The translations under genes and the position numbers were made by a program. Positions 1 to 8,383 of a stretch of 11,101 nt of DNA are shown piece after piece. This stretch comes from JAZKBN01 sp040388605 (lineage in GTDB: Bacteria > Bacteroidota > Bacteroidia > Cytophagales > Flexibacteraceae), in contig JAZKBN010000069.1 of the NCBI GenBank assembly GCA_040388605.1, positions 1-11,101 on the forward strand. Reading direction: 5' to 3'. The notes beneath the pieces are model-generated. The model had not been told where the DNA came from and did not search any database. It saw only the letters and a program-made list of their open reading frames with translations. Position 1 is the first letter of the stretch, and the number at the start of each line of letters is the position of its first letter.

Positions 1-3000
1 CCGTAGCATCAGGCGATTATTATGTACAGTCTGTTACATCGGCATGCACGTCGGCGCAAAGCTCAAATACTACTGTAACAGTATATACAAAGCCTAACAA
101 ACCGACTATTTACAGTGCTTCTTTAAGTTTTTGTCCCGGAGGAAACGCCACATTATATGCATTTGCGAATGACAAGGCAGAAGTAGGCTACTTTTCAGGA
201 GATTTGGATGATGATGGTTTTATTAACAGCAGCGACAGGGAACAGGCAAGATTCAACAACCCAAAAGGAATGGCTTATGATGCATCGGGGAACCTTTTTG
301 TAGCAGATGCATATAACCACGCAATCAGGAAAATAACCCCTGCCGGCGTGGTAAGCACATTTGCAGGCGGAACAGTCGGTTTCACTAACGGTACAGGAAC
401 AGGCGCCAAATTCAATATACCGTTAGATATAGTGATAGATGCGGCAAATAACCTGTATGTGCTTGACCAGAACAACTATGCCATACGTAAAATCACATCA
501 GCAGGCGTGGTGACCACATTTGCAGGAGGCGTGCAAGGCTTTTTAAACGGCACCGGTACAGGCGCTAAATTCGGGGTGCTTGAAAATATAACCATTGATG
601 CTTCGGGCAATATATATGCTGCCGACTATCAGAATCGCAGGATAAGGAAAATAACCTCTGCCGGCGTTGTAAGCACATACGCAGGTACCGGCACAGCTGC
701 CGAAACTTATGGGCCTGCAGCCACATCATCTTTTCTTGCACCCTTTGGCCTGGGCTCAGATGCGGCAGGTAACCTGTACGTAAGCGATAACTATAAAATT
801 AAGAAAATAAGCACCGACGGTACAGTAAGCTTCCTTGCCGGGAGCACTTACGGCTTTGCAGACGGCAATGGCTCGTCAGCCAAATTCTCTGATGTATCTG
901 ACATTATTACAGACAATAACAATAACCTGTATGTATCAGATTTATCAAATAAACGTGTTCGGAAAATAACGCCCTCAGGCTTTGTAAGCACATTTGCAGG
1001 CGGCTCTAACACTTATTTCAGCTATGCCGAAGGCACATACTTCCGTAATTTAGGCTACATGGCCAGGAATGCTCAAGGTCAGATTCTGATGAGCGACGGA
1101 AATAACATAAAAATTGCCACTATTAACACACCTGTTCAAGACTATAAATGGAGCAACGGCGAAACCGGGCAAAGCATTACCGTTTCCGCCGATGCAAATT
1201 ATACGGTTGAGGCAATCAGCTCTGAAGGCTGCACATCGGTGGTCAGCACAGCTGCTGCGGTAAGCATGATTCAGCTCACCAACCCGGTAATAAGCTCCTC
1301 CGCCGGTTTAACCTTATGCGGCACCGACAGCTTAACGCTTACAAGCAATGCCGTAACAGGTAATGTATGGAGCAACGGAAAAACCACGCAGAGCATTCGT
1401 GTCGGCGCAACCGGTACTTATTACCTGCGCAACATAATAAGCGCCTGTACTTCATCGGTAACAGACAGTGTTAAAATCACACGCACCCAAACCCGCAGCC
1501 CCCTTGTAATAACAGGCCAGGACCTGTTTTGCGAAGGAAGCTCTGCATACCTTTATTCAGAACATATACCCACAGCAACGGTAAGCACTTATGCAGGGTT
1601 CGGGGCACCCACCACCGACGGCGATGTAAGTGTGGCATCAATCACAAGGCCTTATGGTTTAACCTACGATGCTTCCGGCAATATGTTTATATCTGACTCC
1701 TATTATCATCGCATTCGTAAGATTTCCGCCACAGGGCAGGTCAGCACGTTTGCAGGTTCCGGCAGTTATGGTTCAGCAAACGGCGTAGGCACATCGGCGA
1801 GCTTCTATAACCCCGGCAAACTGGCGACAGATGCTGCAGGTAATGTATATGTAGCCGATATAGAAAATTACAAGATCAGGAAAATCACTCCTACAGGCTC
1901 GGTTACAACCTTTGCAGGCAGCACACAGGGTACTTTAAACGGAACAGGTACCGCCGCCAAATTCAGTTACATAGTAGGACTGGCATTTGATAACTCAGGC
2001 GATTTGTTTGTCTGCGAACCCGGCAACCGTACAATCCGGAAAATAAGCCCGACAGGTGTTGTATCTTCTTTTTTGGGCAGCAATACATTGCCGGGTGGTT
2101 CTGTGGACGGCACAGGCGCCGATGTGCGATTTAGTAACCTCAACGCAATATGCTATGATAAAAAGAACTCGGTATTTTACGTAATTGACCAAACAGCAGT
2201 GAGGAAAATTACCGCTGCCGGAGTGGTTACAACTATTGCGGGAAGTCAAACTGCGGGAAATATTGATGGTATAGGAACCTCGGCCCGTTTTAAAGATTGC
2301 TTTGGCATAACCGTTGACGGTGGCGGCAACATCTACGTATCGCAATTTGACCGGGTACGTAAAATCACCCCTGCCGGCGTGGTTACCACGCTTGCGGGTG
2401 TTACGCAGTTTGGCTACACTTCAGTGAACGGGTATGAAAACCAAGCTATGTTCAATCAATTGGTTGATGTGGTTTTCAATGCCAAAGACAGCAGTATTTA
2501 TGCAGCTGAATATGGTGCCAACCTTATTCGTAAAATTAAAATTGAACCTGAATTTACAGGTTATAACTGGAGCAACGGCAGCCACGATGCAGGTATATTT
2601 GTAACTGCCGGCGGCACTTATTACCTGAGTACTTATAACGGTACCTGCACAACAACGAGCACCCCGTATGTTGTAACTATGATTTCGAAACCTGCCAAGC
2701 CAACCATTACGGCTTCGGGCCCTCTAAGTATTTGCCCCGGTGAAAGCGTAACGCTTACTGCATCTGCCGGAACCTTTTATTCCTGGAGCAACGGAGTACG
2801 TACAAGCAGCATAACAGTAAGTTCTGCGGGTAAATATTCTTTAAGAACATATAACTACTACTGCTATTCCGCTTACAGCGATACTGTAACTGTATCTATA
2901 GTGCCGCTTGCAACACCGGTCATAACTGCATCGGGCCCGCTCTCGGTTTGTGAAGGCGGTACTGTTACCCTCAGCTCCCCCGCTGCCGGGGCCTATAAAT

Positions 3001-5699
3001 GGAGCAATAACGCAACAACCCAAAGCATTACTGTTGCCGCCGGGGCAGGCAGCTTTACTGTGAGAACCATTAATGGTGCATGTACCTCCGGCACATCTGC
3101 GCCGTCAACGGTAACACTGCTGCCCGTTACAAAACCTGAAATAAGCACCCCGAACGGTACCGTAATTTGCGGAGGCGGCAATATAACCTTAACAGCATCT
3201 GCCGCCGATACCTATATCTGGAGCAACGGGGCCTCAACACAGAGCATTACCGTAAGCGCTGCCGGCACATTTTCCGTGCAGACAACCGGGCAGGGCTGCA
3301 CCAGCCTTGTAAGCAATGCTGTAACGGTAACTTCCGGTGTGCTTGCCACGCCAACCATTACGGCAGACGGTCCGCTTGTGATTTGTGCCGGCAACTATGT
3401 AACCCTTACCAGCTCAGCAGATATAAATAACCATTGGAGCAACGGGGCAACGGGTAAGAGCATTACAGTTTCTGCTCCCGGAAACTATACCGTTTATACG
3501 GTATCGGGCAGCTGCACGAGCGCAACAAGCAGCGCATCCGCAGTATCATTTGCCCCCGAAGCAGGTCAGGCCGGCGCTGTAACAGGCGCAACAACGGTTA
3601 CGCAAGGCACAACGGGCAGCTATTCAATTGCCGCAATCAGCAACGCAACGTCATACAACTGGACTTATACAGGCACCGGAGTTACCATAACCGGCAGCGG
3701 AACAAGCGTGAGCCTTGCATTTGCCGCTGACGCAGTTTCAGGTATCCTGTCGGTATCAGGCAGCACTACCTGCGGAACCGGGGCTTCAACCGATATGATT
3801 ATTACTGTAAACCCTGCGGAAACAGGCAGCACCGACCTTGTAATTGCCACAGACCGCAGCCTGAGCGGCACTTACAGCAATGTTATTATAACCGGCACGC
3901 CCACAGTTACCCTGGATGGCGATCTTGAAATAACCGGAAATATTGTAGTGCCTGACGGGGTAACCTTCAATACCGGCTGCCACCTTGTTACAGGCAGCGG
4001 CAGTTTCACGCTTGAAGCCGGAGGTACATTGAAAATTTGTAATTCAGGCGGCATAGCTCAAACAGGCAATACAGGTTCGGTACGCACAAGCCTGCGTGCT
4101 TTCAGCAATGATGCCAATTATGAGTTTAACGGCTCAACGCCGCAGGTTACCGGTTCAGGCATGCCTGAAAGGGTGCGTAACCTCACACTCAGCAATGCGG
4201 CAGGGCTTACGCTCAGCAATGCAACATCGGTTGTAAATACGCTTACCCTATCCGCAGGGAACTTTAACCTGAACGGGAATGCGCTTACTCTGCTTTCTTC
4301 TAAAACCGTAACAGCCCGCCTGGCTGAAGTACCTGCAGGTGCCGGATTCAGCAATGCTTCGGCCTTTACCGTTCAGCGCCGGCTTGATTCATCGGCTGTA
4401 CGGAACGAGCTTTCGGGCTTCGGGGCATACTACTGGATGGCGGCAGGCGTAAATAACGCCACCGTTGACTCATGGAATACCATTGCAAATCCTTATGTGT
4501 TCACCTCTTACGACGGGGCAAGCAGGTATGGTTCCGTTTGGCTGTATAACAGCAGCAATAATACTGTACCTGTAAACGGGGGCTGGTTTAAGCCTTCGGC
4601 GCCAACCATACCGGTTAACCCGGGTACCGGCGCAAGGGTATGGTTCGGAAACGCGTTCTTCGCATCCGGTGCAACCGCATCTTTAACGCAAAGTCCCTTC
4701 TACGGCAATTTATCGCTCAATGTAAATTATTGCGAAGGCGGCAACTGCGCCGGCAATACAACAAGCAACGGCTGGAGCCTGGTAGGTAACCCATACGCAA
4801 GCAATATAGACTGGAACAGCGCCAACTGGACCAAGACAGATATGGCCAACTCGGTTTACATCTGGCGCCATAAGCAAAACGCTTATTCAAGCTATGTAAA
4901 CGGTGTGGGCACCATGGGCGGCAGCAACCTGATTGCATCGGGGCAGGGCTTCATGGTAAGGGCGCTTTCTTCATCTGCAAATCTTTCCATAAAGGAAAGT
5001 GTTAAAACTGCGGCCACTGTTTCAAGCATTCGTGAAGGCGCTTTAAGCCTGCTTCGCCTGAAAGTACAGGCCGGCGAGCTGTACGATGAAGCAGTAATAG
5101 TTGACCGAGAAGGTTCTGAAAGGGCCTTTGAGGCGGCCAACGATGCAGGCAAATACCTGAATCCTAACCTGAACATCTGGGCCGAACCAAGCCTGAACAG
5201 CAAACAGGCCATTGCATCTATGATGCCTGTTGCCGGCGATACCGTTGCCCTGCGCCTGAAAAGCAGCAGCAGCCAAACCGCCTTCCTCAACGCCGATGAT
5301 TTCAGCGATTGGACCGAGCGTTTCAGCATATACGTTCGCGACGACAGGAACGGCAATATGCAGGCCTTAACACCCGGCAGCCGTATTGCTTACCAATTAA
5401 CCGCAGGGCAGGTTTATAACCTGACACTGGTATTGCAACCGGTATCGGTTACAGGTACAGCAGTAAGAACCGCGCTTACATTAAGCGTTTCTCCTAACCC
5501 GAACAGCGGCTCTTTTACGCTGAACGGCAGCAATGAAATGGAATCAGTGCAGATTTTCGATAACCTCGGCAGGCTTGTTCATGCACAAACGCTGAACGGC
5601 ACTGCAGAAACCTTACAGCTCAATCTTCCAGCAGGCGTATACATGGCTAAAGCAGGTATGAAAAACGGGACAGCTGTAAGCAAGCTGGTAATTGAATAG
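1..5699 (+). CDS. Giant T9SS-secreted surface protein with Ig-like modules and two NHL beta-propellers (5'-truncated)
   Basis: The reading frame (codons starting at nt 3, 6, 9...) is open from the window edge, so the true start lies upstream. A TTG at 204 falls in the middle of a domain and is not a credible start. The visible 1898 residues hold, in order: the end of one Ig-like module; an Ig-like module interrupted by a six-bladed NHL propeller (residues about 57-381); an intact module; a second interrupted module (propeller about 522-853); four intact modules with Trp at 928, 1000, 1073 and 1145; a PKD-like domain (about 1185-1272); a beta-strand-rich, possibly beta-helical region (about 1275-1435); a Bacteroidota pre-C-terminal region containing GNPYASNIDW; and a T9SS sorting domain. 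It is probably exported through the Sec system and then T9SS to the cell surface or medium, with an adhesive or ligand-binding role. No catalytic domain is recognised. Family and export route are well supported; the ligand and exact role are unknown. Confidence 0.9.
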   Translation, partial: VASGDYYVQSVTSACTSAQSSNTTVTVYTKPNKPTIYSASLSFCPGGNATLYAFANDKAEVGYFSGDLDDDGFINSSDREQARFNNPKGMAYDASGNLFVADAYNHAIRKITPAGVVSTFAGGTVGFTNGTGTGAKFNIPLDIVIDAANNLYVLDQNNYAIRKITSAGVVTTFAGGVQGFLNGTGTGAKFGVLENITIDASGNIYAADYQNRRIRKITSAGVVSTYAGTGTAAETYGPAATSSFLAPFGLGSDAAGNLYVSDNYKIKKISTDGTVSFLAGSTYGFADGNGSSAKFSDVSDIITDNNNNLYVSDLSNKRVRKITPSGFVSTFAGGSNTYFSYAEGTYFRNLGYMARNAQGQILMSDGNNIKIATINTPVQDYKWSNGETGQSITVSADANYTVEAISSEGCTSVVSTAAAVSMIQLTNPVISSSAGLTLCGTDSLTLTSNAVTGNVWSNGKTTQSIRVGATGTYYLRNIISACTSSVTDSVKITRTQTRSPLVITGQDLFCEGSSAYLYSEHIPTATVSTYAGFGAPTTDGDVSVASITRPYGLTYDASGNMFISDSYYHRIRKISATGQVSTFAGSGSYGSANGVGTSASFYNPGKLATDAAGNVYVADIENYKIRKITPTGSVTTFAGSTQGTLNGTGTAAKFSYIVGLAFDNSGDLFVCEPGNRTIRKISPTGVVSSFLGSNTLPGGSVDGTGADVRFSNLNAICYDKKNSVFYVIDQTAVRKITAAGVVTTIAGSQTAGNIDGIGTSARFKDCFGITVDGGGNIYVSQFDRVRKITPAGVVTTLAGVTQFGYTSVNGYENQAMFNQLVDVVFNAKDSSIYAAEYGANLIRKIKIEPEFTGYNWSNGSHDAGIFVTAGGTYYLSTYNGTCTTTSTPYVVTMISKPAKPTITASGPLSICPGESVTLTASAGTFYSWSNGVRTSSITVSSAGKYSLRTYNYYCYSAYSDTVTVSIVPLATPVITASGPLSVCEGGTVTLSSPAAGAYKWSNNATTQSITVAAGAGSFTVRTINGACTSGTSAPSTVTLLPVTKPEISTPNGTVICGGGNITLTASAADTYIWSNGASTQSITVSAAGTFSVQTTGQGCTSLVSNAVTVTSGVLATPTITADGPLVICAGNYVTLTSSADINNHWSNGATGKSITVSAPGNYTVYTVSGSCTSATSSASAVSFAPEAGQAGAVTGATTVTQGTTGSYSIAAISNATSYNWTYTGTGVTITGSGTSVSLAFAADAVSGILSVSGSTTCGTGASTDMIITVNPAETGSTDLVIATDRSLSGTYSNVIITGTPTVTLDGDLEITGNIVVPDGVTFNTGCHLVTGSGSFTLEAGGTLKICNSGGIAQTGNTGSVRTSLRAFSNDANYEFNGSTPQVTGSGMPERVRNLTLSNAAGLTLSNATSVVNTLTLSAGNFNLNGNALTLLSSKTVTARLAEVPAGAGFSNASAFTVQRRLDSSAVRNELSGFGAYYWMAAGVNNATVDSWNTIANPYVFTSYDGASRYGSVWLYNSSNNTVPVNGGWFKPSAPTIPVNPGTGARVWFGNAFFASGATASLTQSPFYGNLSLNVNYCEGGNCAGNTTSNGWSLVGNPYASNIDWNSANWTKTDMANSVYIWRHKQNAYSSYVNGVGTMGGSNLIASGQGFMVRALSSSANLSIKESVKTAATVSSIREGALSLLRLKVQAGELYDEAVIVDREGSERAFEAANDAGKYLNPNLNIWAEPSLNSKQAIASMMPVAGDTVALRLKSSSSQTAFLNADDFSDWTERFSIYVRDDRNGNMQALTPGSRIAYQLTAGQVYNLTLVLQPVSVTGTAVRTALTLSVSPNPNSGSFTLNGSNEMESVQIFDNLGRLVHAQTLNGTAETLQLNLPAGVYMAKAGMKNGTAVSKLVIE
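171..1145 (+). repeat. First six-bladed NHL-type beta-propeller inside the surface protein
   Basis: Six blade repeats of about 50 residues can be read. Typical elements are D-A-S-G-N-L-(F/Y)-V-A-D, then (A/R)IRKIT-x-A-G-V-V-S-T-F-A-G, then a Gly/Asn/Thr-rich turn ending A-K-F. Blade starts are near nt 258, 411, 567, 735, 891 and 1044; the last is the most diverged. The stretch before blade 1 (V-G-Y-F-S-G, about nt 183-200) looks like the strand that closes the ring with blade 6. Propellers of this kind usually bind proteins or glycans. Several blades share obvious nucleotide similarity, which suggests internal duplication. Confidence 0.85.
1566..2559 (+). repeat. Second six-bladed NHL-type beta-propeller inside the surface protein
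   Basis: This has the same blade pattern as the first propeller. It begins with a closing strand (V-S-T-Y-A-G) and then six blades with IRKI/VRKI-T cores, ending at I-R-K-I-K-I-E-P just before the YNWSNG of the host Ig-like module. Blade 4 is diverged (V-F-Y-V-I-D-Q-T-A-V-R-K-I-T) but fits the register. Size and blade number match the first propeller, consistent with duplication of a larger unit. Confidence 0.85.
2568..3555 (+). repeat. Tandem Ig-like modules with 72-73 residue period
   Basis: Each intact module has the pattern C-x(17)-W-S-N-(G/N), then a T-x-S-I-T-V-S-x-x-G strand, then a second Cys in a C-(T/Y)-(S/T) context. The Trp codons are at nt 2568, 2784, 3000, 3219 and 3435, which are 216, 216, 219 and 216 nt apart. 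The two Cys flanking a central Trp recall the B-strand Cys, C-strand Trp and F-strand Cys of Ig folds, so a disulfide per module is plausible. The third listed Trp has WSNN in place of WSNG. Two further copies lie at nt 1149 and 1368. Such modules commonly act as stalks in secreted Bacteroidota proteins. Confidence 0.85.
5478..5696 (+). other. T9SS type A C-terminal sorting domain
   Basis: The final 73 residues match the Por secretion-system sorting signal: an L-S-V-S-P-N-P-N-S-G-S-F strand, then V-Q-I-F-D-N-L-G-R-L-V, then L-N-L-P-A-G-V-Y-M-A-K, ending K-L-V-I-E at the stop codon. In this family the domain directs passage across the outer membrane through the T9SS translocon and is usually removed on maturation. 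Confidence 0.93.
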
Positions 5700-5734
5700 T
5701 GTGATTGCAGCTTATCACAATCGGAATACTTAGT

Positions 5735-5769
5735 AAAAACCACCTGTGCAATGCGCAGGTGGTTTTTTT
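5735..5769 (+). terminator. Rho-independent terminator after the surface-protein gene
   Basis: The left arm (5735-5749, A-run then CCACCTGTGC) pairs with the right arm (5753-5767, GCGCAGGTGG then T-run) across a three-base loop. There is one T·G wobble. Seven T residues run from 5763 to 5769. It begins 36 nt after the stop codon, so it should separate this gene from the GH97 gene. Confidence 0.92.
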
Positions 5770-6105
5770 ATTCACAACCTTCCAAGTCGATTTGCCTGCA
5801 CTTTACGCCCCTTTTATTCAGCCCGGCAGCTTCAAAAAGGTACCATTGCATGCTTATACCGGCTGTTGAACCCGGCACTTCAGGCAAACGGCATTACATT
5901 TTAATTCCTTTTAGAACAATTGACTAACTTGCCGGCCATCGGAAAAACCGTGGCAGGCATTTTCCCGGCTTTTCATATTCATGCATAAAGCCGATAAGAA
6001 ATGTTAAGTCCAAATAATTCCAAACCGCTGAATTCTGCCCGAAATACAGGTAATACCAAGGCACTCATACAACACCCATTTACCAAAACAATCACCAAAA
6101 CACAC
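5770..6105 (+). other. Intergenic leader of the GH97 gene, no gene seen
   Basis: This stretch has no convincing coding sequence. It must hold the promoter of the downstream enzyme gene. A possible Bacteroidota-like -7 element (TAACTTG, 5925-5931) is close to, but not the same as, the TAnnTTTG consensus, and no good TTTG element is seen at the expected spacing upstream, so I do not call it. An in-frame ATG at 6001 would extend the enzyme by 35 polar residues ahead of a normal signal peptide and is unlikely to be used. The 25 bases before 6106 are rich in A and C without a Shine-Dalgarno match. Confidence 0.5.
5931..5958 (+). other. Imperfect hairpin in the GH97 upstream region
   Basis: The left arm GCCGGCCATCGG (5931-5942) pairs with CCGTGGCAGGC (5948-5958) around an AAAAA loop. 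Ten pairs form, with one G/A mismatch and one bulged T. It is followed by ATTTTCCC, too weak a T-tract for a standard terminator. It could be a leader hairpin, an operator-like inverted repeat or chance. Confidence 0.35.
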
Positions 6106-8250
6106 ATGCGTAAATTACTTATACCGGTAATTCTGTGCCTCCTGTGGTATATTATACCGGCCGAAGCACAAACCATTTCATCACCGGACAATAACCTGAG
6201 CCTGAAATTTGAATTGCAGGCCAACGGTGTACCCACTTATGCGCTTACCTATAAGCAGCGCTCTGTTATTAAAACCAGCAGGCTCGGTATTGAAACCAAG
6301 GATGTGCCCTCTTTCCTGGATGGCTTCACTGTTACCAAAACAGAACAAAGCAAGTTTGATGAAACCTGGACCCCGGTTTGGGGCGAGCACAAAACTGTTC
6401 GGAACAACTATAATGAACTACTGGTAACGCTCAGCCAAAAAGCGCAGCAGGACCGTTACATTCAAATCCGTTTCAGGCTCTTTAACGACGGGCTAGGCTT
6501 CCGGTATGAATTCCCTTTCCAGAAGAACCTGAATTATTTCATTATTAAGGAAGAGCGTACCCAATTCGCCCTTACCGGTGATCACAAAGCCTTCTGGCTT
6601 CCCGGCGATTTCGATACACAGGAGTACCACACCACCACTTCATACCTTTCAGAAGTAAGGGCTAAGATGAAGGATGCGGTTACGCCGAACGTATCGCAAA
6701 CCACGTTCTCGCCAACCGGGCTGCAAACCCCGCTCATGCTTAAAAGCCGCGATGGACTGTATATTAACATCCATGAGGCCGCACTTGTTAATTACAGCTG
6801 CATGCACCTGAACCTTGACGACAAAACTTACGTGATGGAATCGGTTTTAACGCCTGATGCTGTTGGTGATAAAGGTTATATGCAGGCCAGCTGCCAAACC
6901 CCTTGGAGAACCGTTATAGTGAGCGATAAGGCCGGAGATATACTGATGTCGAAATTGGTTTACAACCTGAACGAGCCCTCAAAAATTAAAGACGTTTCCT
7001 GGATTAAGCCCGTGAAATACATAGGCGTTTGGTGGGAGATGATTACCGGCAAAAGCACCTGGGCTTATACCGATGCCGAAAACATACACTTGGGCGAAAC
7101 CGATTACTCTAAGCTGAAGCCGAACGGCAAGCATGCCGCCAATACCAAACACGTTAAAGAATATATTGATTTCGCATCAAAACATGGTTTCGATGCCGTG
7201 CTTGTTGAAGGCTGGAACGAAGGCTGGGAAGACTGGTTCGGCAAAACAAAGGACTATGTTTTCGACTTTGTAACGCCCTACCCTGATTTTAACGTACAGG
7301 AATTGCATGCTTATGCAAAATCCAGGAACGTGAAAATTATTATGCACCATGAAACCTCGGGGTCGGTGCGTAATTACGAGCGTCATATTGATACCGCTTA
7401 TAAATTCATGGTAAACAATGGCTATAATGCCGTTAAAAGCGGTTATGTAGGCGCAATTATCCCACGCGGCGAACACCATTACGGACAGTGGCTGGTAGAC
7501 CATTATCTCTATTGCATTACCAAAGCGGCAGATTACAAAATTATGGTGAACGCCCACGAAGCCATAAGGCCAACCGGCCTTGCCCGTACCTACCCGAACC
7601 TGATTGGAAACGAGGCTGCAAGGGGTACGGAGTATGAAAGCTTCGGCGGCAACCATGTTGACCATACCACCATTCTGCCCTTCACGCGCCTCATAGGCGG
7701 ACCAATGGATTATACCCCCGGTATTTTCCAGACCCGTATTAATGCCTATAACCCTGATAATAACTCATTTGTGCATTCTACCTTAACGCACCAGCTGGCC
7801 CTGTACGTAACCATGTACAGCCCCCTGCAAATGGCCGCAGACTTGCCCGAAACTTATAACAAGTTCCTTGATGCCTTCCAGTTCATAAAAGACGTTGCCG
7901 TAGACTGGGACGACAGCAAAGTACTTGAAGCCGAACCCGGCGATTTCATAACCATTGCCCGCAAAGCCAAAGGCAAAAATGAATGGTATATTGGCAGCAT
8001 CAACGATGAGAATCCGCGTACGGCAAACATTACCTTTGAATACCTGCCTGCCGGAAAGTCTTATGTGGCAACCATTTACGCCGACGGCAAAGACGCTTCT
8101 TATGATAAAAACCCGCAAAGCTACAGCATCCGCAAGGTGCAGGTAACCTCTAAGAGTAAGCTGATGCAGACACTGGCATCGGGCGGGGGCTTGGCAATAA
8201 GCATTAAGGAAGAAGTTAGCGCAGAAACAAAGAAGCTGCCTAAGCTTTAA
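6106..8250 (+). CDS. Glycoside hydrolase family 97 alpha-glucosidase (SusB-like, inverting type)
   Basis: This 714-residue enzyme is predicted to release glucose from the non-reducing ends of alpha-glucosides such as maltooligosaccharides in the periplasm, using Ca2+. The start at 6106 is chosen because it opens directly into a type I signal peptide (M-R-K, hydrophobic core L4-I17, cleavage likely after A-E-A21). There is no lipobox Cys. An N-terminal beta-sandwich (about 22-290) leads into a catalytic barrel beginning near GVWWEM (about 304) and a C-terminal beta-sandwich (about 600-710). By motif comparison with B. thetaiotaomicron SusB recalled from memory, E416 (HHETS) and E485 (NAHEA) match the two base glutamates, E509 (GTEYES) the general acid, and E173, E485, E503 and E509 the calcium ligands. 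E368 lies in VEGWN. Having both base glutamates predicts the inverting mechanism; the retaining subgroup uses an Asp nucleophile instead. Length is close to SusB (about 738). No SusC/SusD genes are adjacent in the window. Confidence 0.95.
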   Translation: MRKLLIPVILCLLWYIIPAEAQTISSPDNNLSLKFELQANGVPTYALTYKQRSVIKTSRLGIETKDVPSFLDGFTVTKTEQSKFDETWTPVWGEHKTVRNNYNELLVTLSQKAQQDRYIQIRFRLFNDGLGFRYEFPFQKNLNYFIIKEERTQFALTGDHKAFWLPGDFDTQEYHTTTSYLSEVRAKMKDAVTPNVSQTTFSPTGLQTPLMLKSRDGLYINIHEAALVNYSCMHLNLDDKTYVMESVLTPDAVGDKGYMQASCQTPWRTVIVSDKAGDILMSKLVYNLNEPSKIKDVSWIKPVKYIGVWWEMITGKSTWAYTDAENIHLGETDYSKLKPNGKHAANTKHVKEYIDFASKHGFDAVLVEGWNEGWEDWFGKTKDYVFDFVTPYPDFNVQELHAYAKSRNVKIIMHHETSGSVRNYERHIDTAYKFMVNNGYNAVKSGYVGAIIPRGEHHYGQWLVDHYLYCITKAADYKIMVNAHEAIRPTGLARTYPNLIGNEAARGTEYESFGGNHVDHTTILPFTRLIGGPMDYTPGIFQTRINAYNPDNNSFVHSTLTHQLALYVTMYSPLQMAADLPETYNKFLDAFQFIKDVAVDWDDSKVLEAEPGDFITIARKAKGKNEWYIGSINDENPRTANITFEYLPAGKSYVATIYADGKDASYDKNPQSYSIRKVQVTSKSKLMQTLASGGGLAISIKEEVSAETKKLPKL

Positions 8251-8276
8251 TTATTCCCATTTTAAAGATTACATTC

Positions 8277-8312
8277 AACACCCGGGCAGGTTAATTGTCC
8301 GGGTGTTTTTTT
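8277..8312 (+). terminator. Rho-independent terminator after the GH97 gene
   Basis: AACACCCGG (8277-8285) pairs with CCGGGTGTT (8299-8307). The stem can extend inward by about four pairs including G·U wobbles. Seven T residues run from 8306 to 8312. It starts 27 nt after the stop codon. On the minus strand there is no T-run after the stem, so it is not an obvious terminator for the convergent ATPase gene. Confidence 0.9.
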
Positions 8313-8383
8313 GTACAGGCTATAAAATTAAATCCGGATATAAATCTTCCCGCGCTTTATTATAAGACACCTGCAAATTTTGC

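Noticed and set aside
204..206. TTG as the start codon of the large plus-strand protein
   Set aside because: The same frame is open back to nt 3 and encodes the end of one Ig-like module and the beginning of the next, so the start lies outside the window.
201..236. A true dockerin domain for cellulosome assembly
   Set aside because: Only one loop is present, without the second loop and helices of a dockerin, and it aligns with an inter-blade turn of the propeller. It is kept only as a possible calcium site.
1149..3450. Regularly spaced identical core (GGAGCAACGG) as a CRISPR-like or regulatory repeat
   Set aside because: The core is only about ten bases, the period is 216-219 nt, and every copy is in frame encoding WSNG of an Ig-like module.
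4892..5356. Minus-strand open frame of 154 codons
   Set aside because: It lies wholly within the surface-protein gene, has no recognisable domain, and its composition is what the opposite strand of that gene would give.
6001..6105. ATG at 6001 as the GH97 start
   Set aside because: It adds 35 polar residues before a textbook signal peptide beginning at 6106; an export signal needs to be at the N-terminus.
7177..7665. Minus-strand open frame of 162 codons
   Set aside because: It is antisense to the conserved catalytic barrel of the GH97 enzyme and shows no domain of its own.
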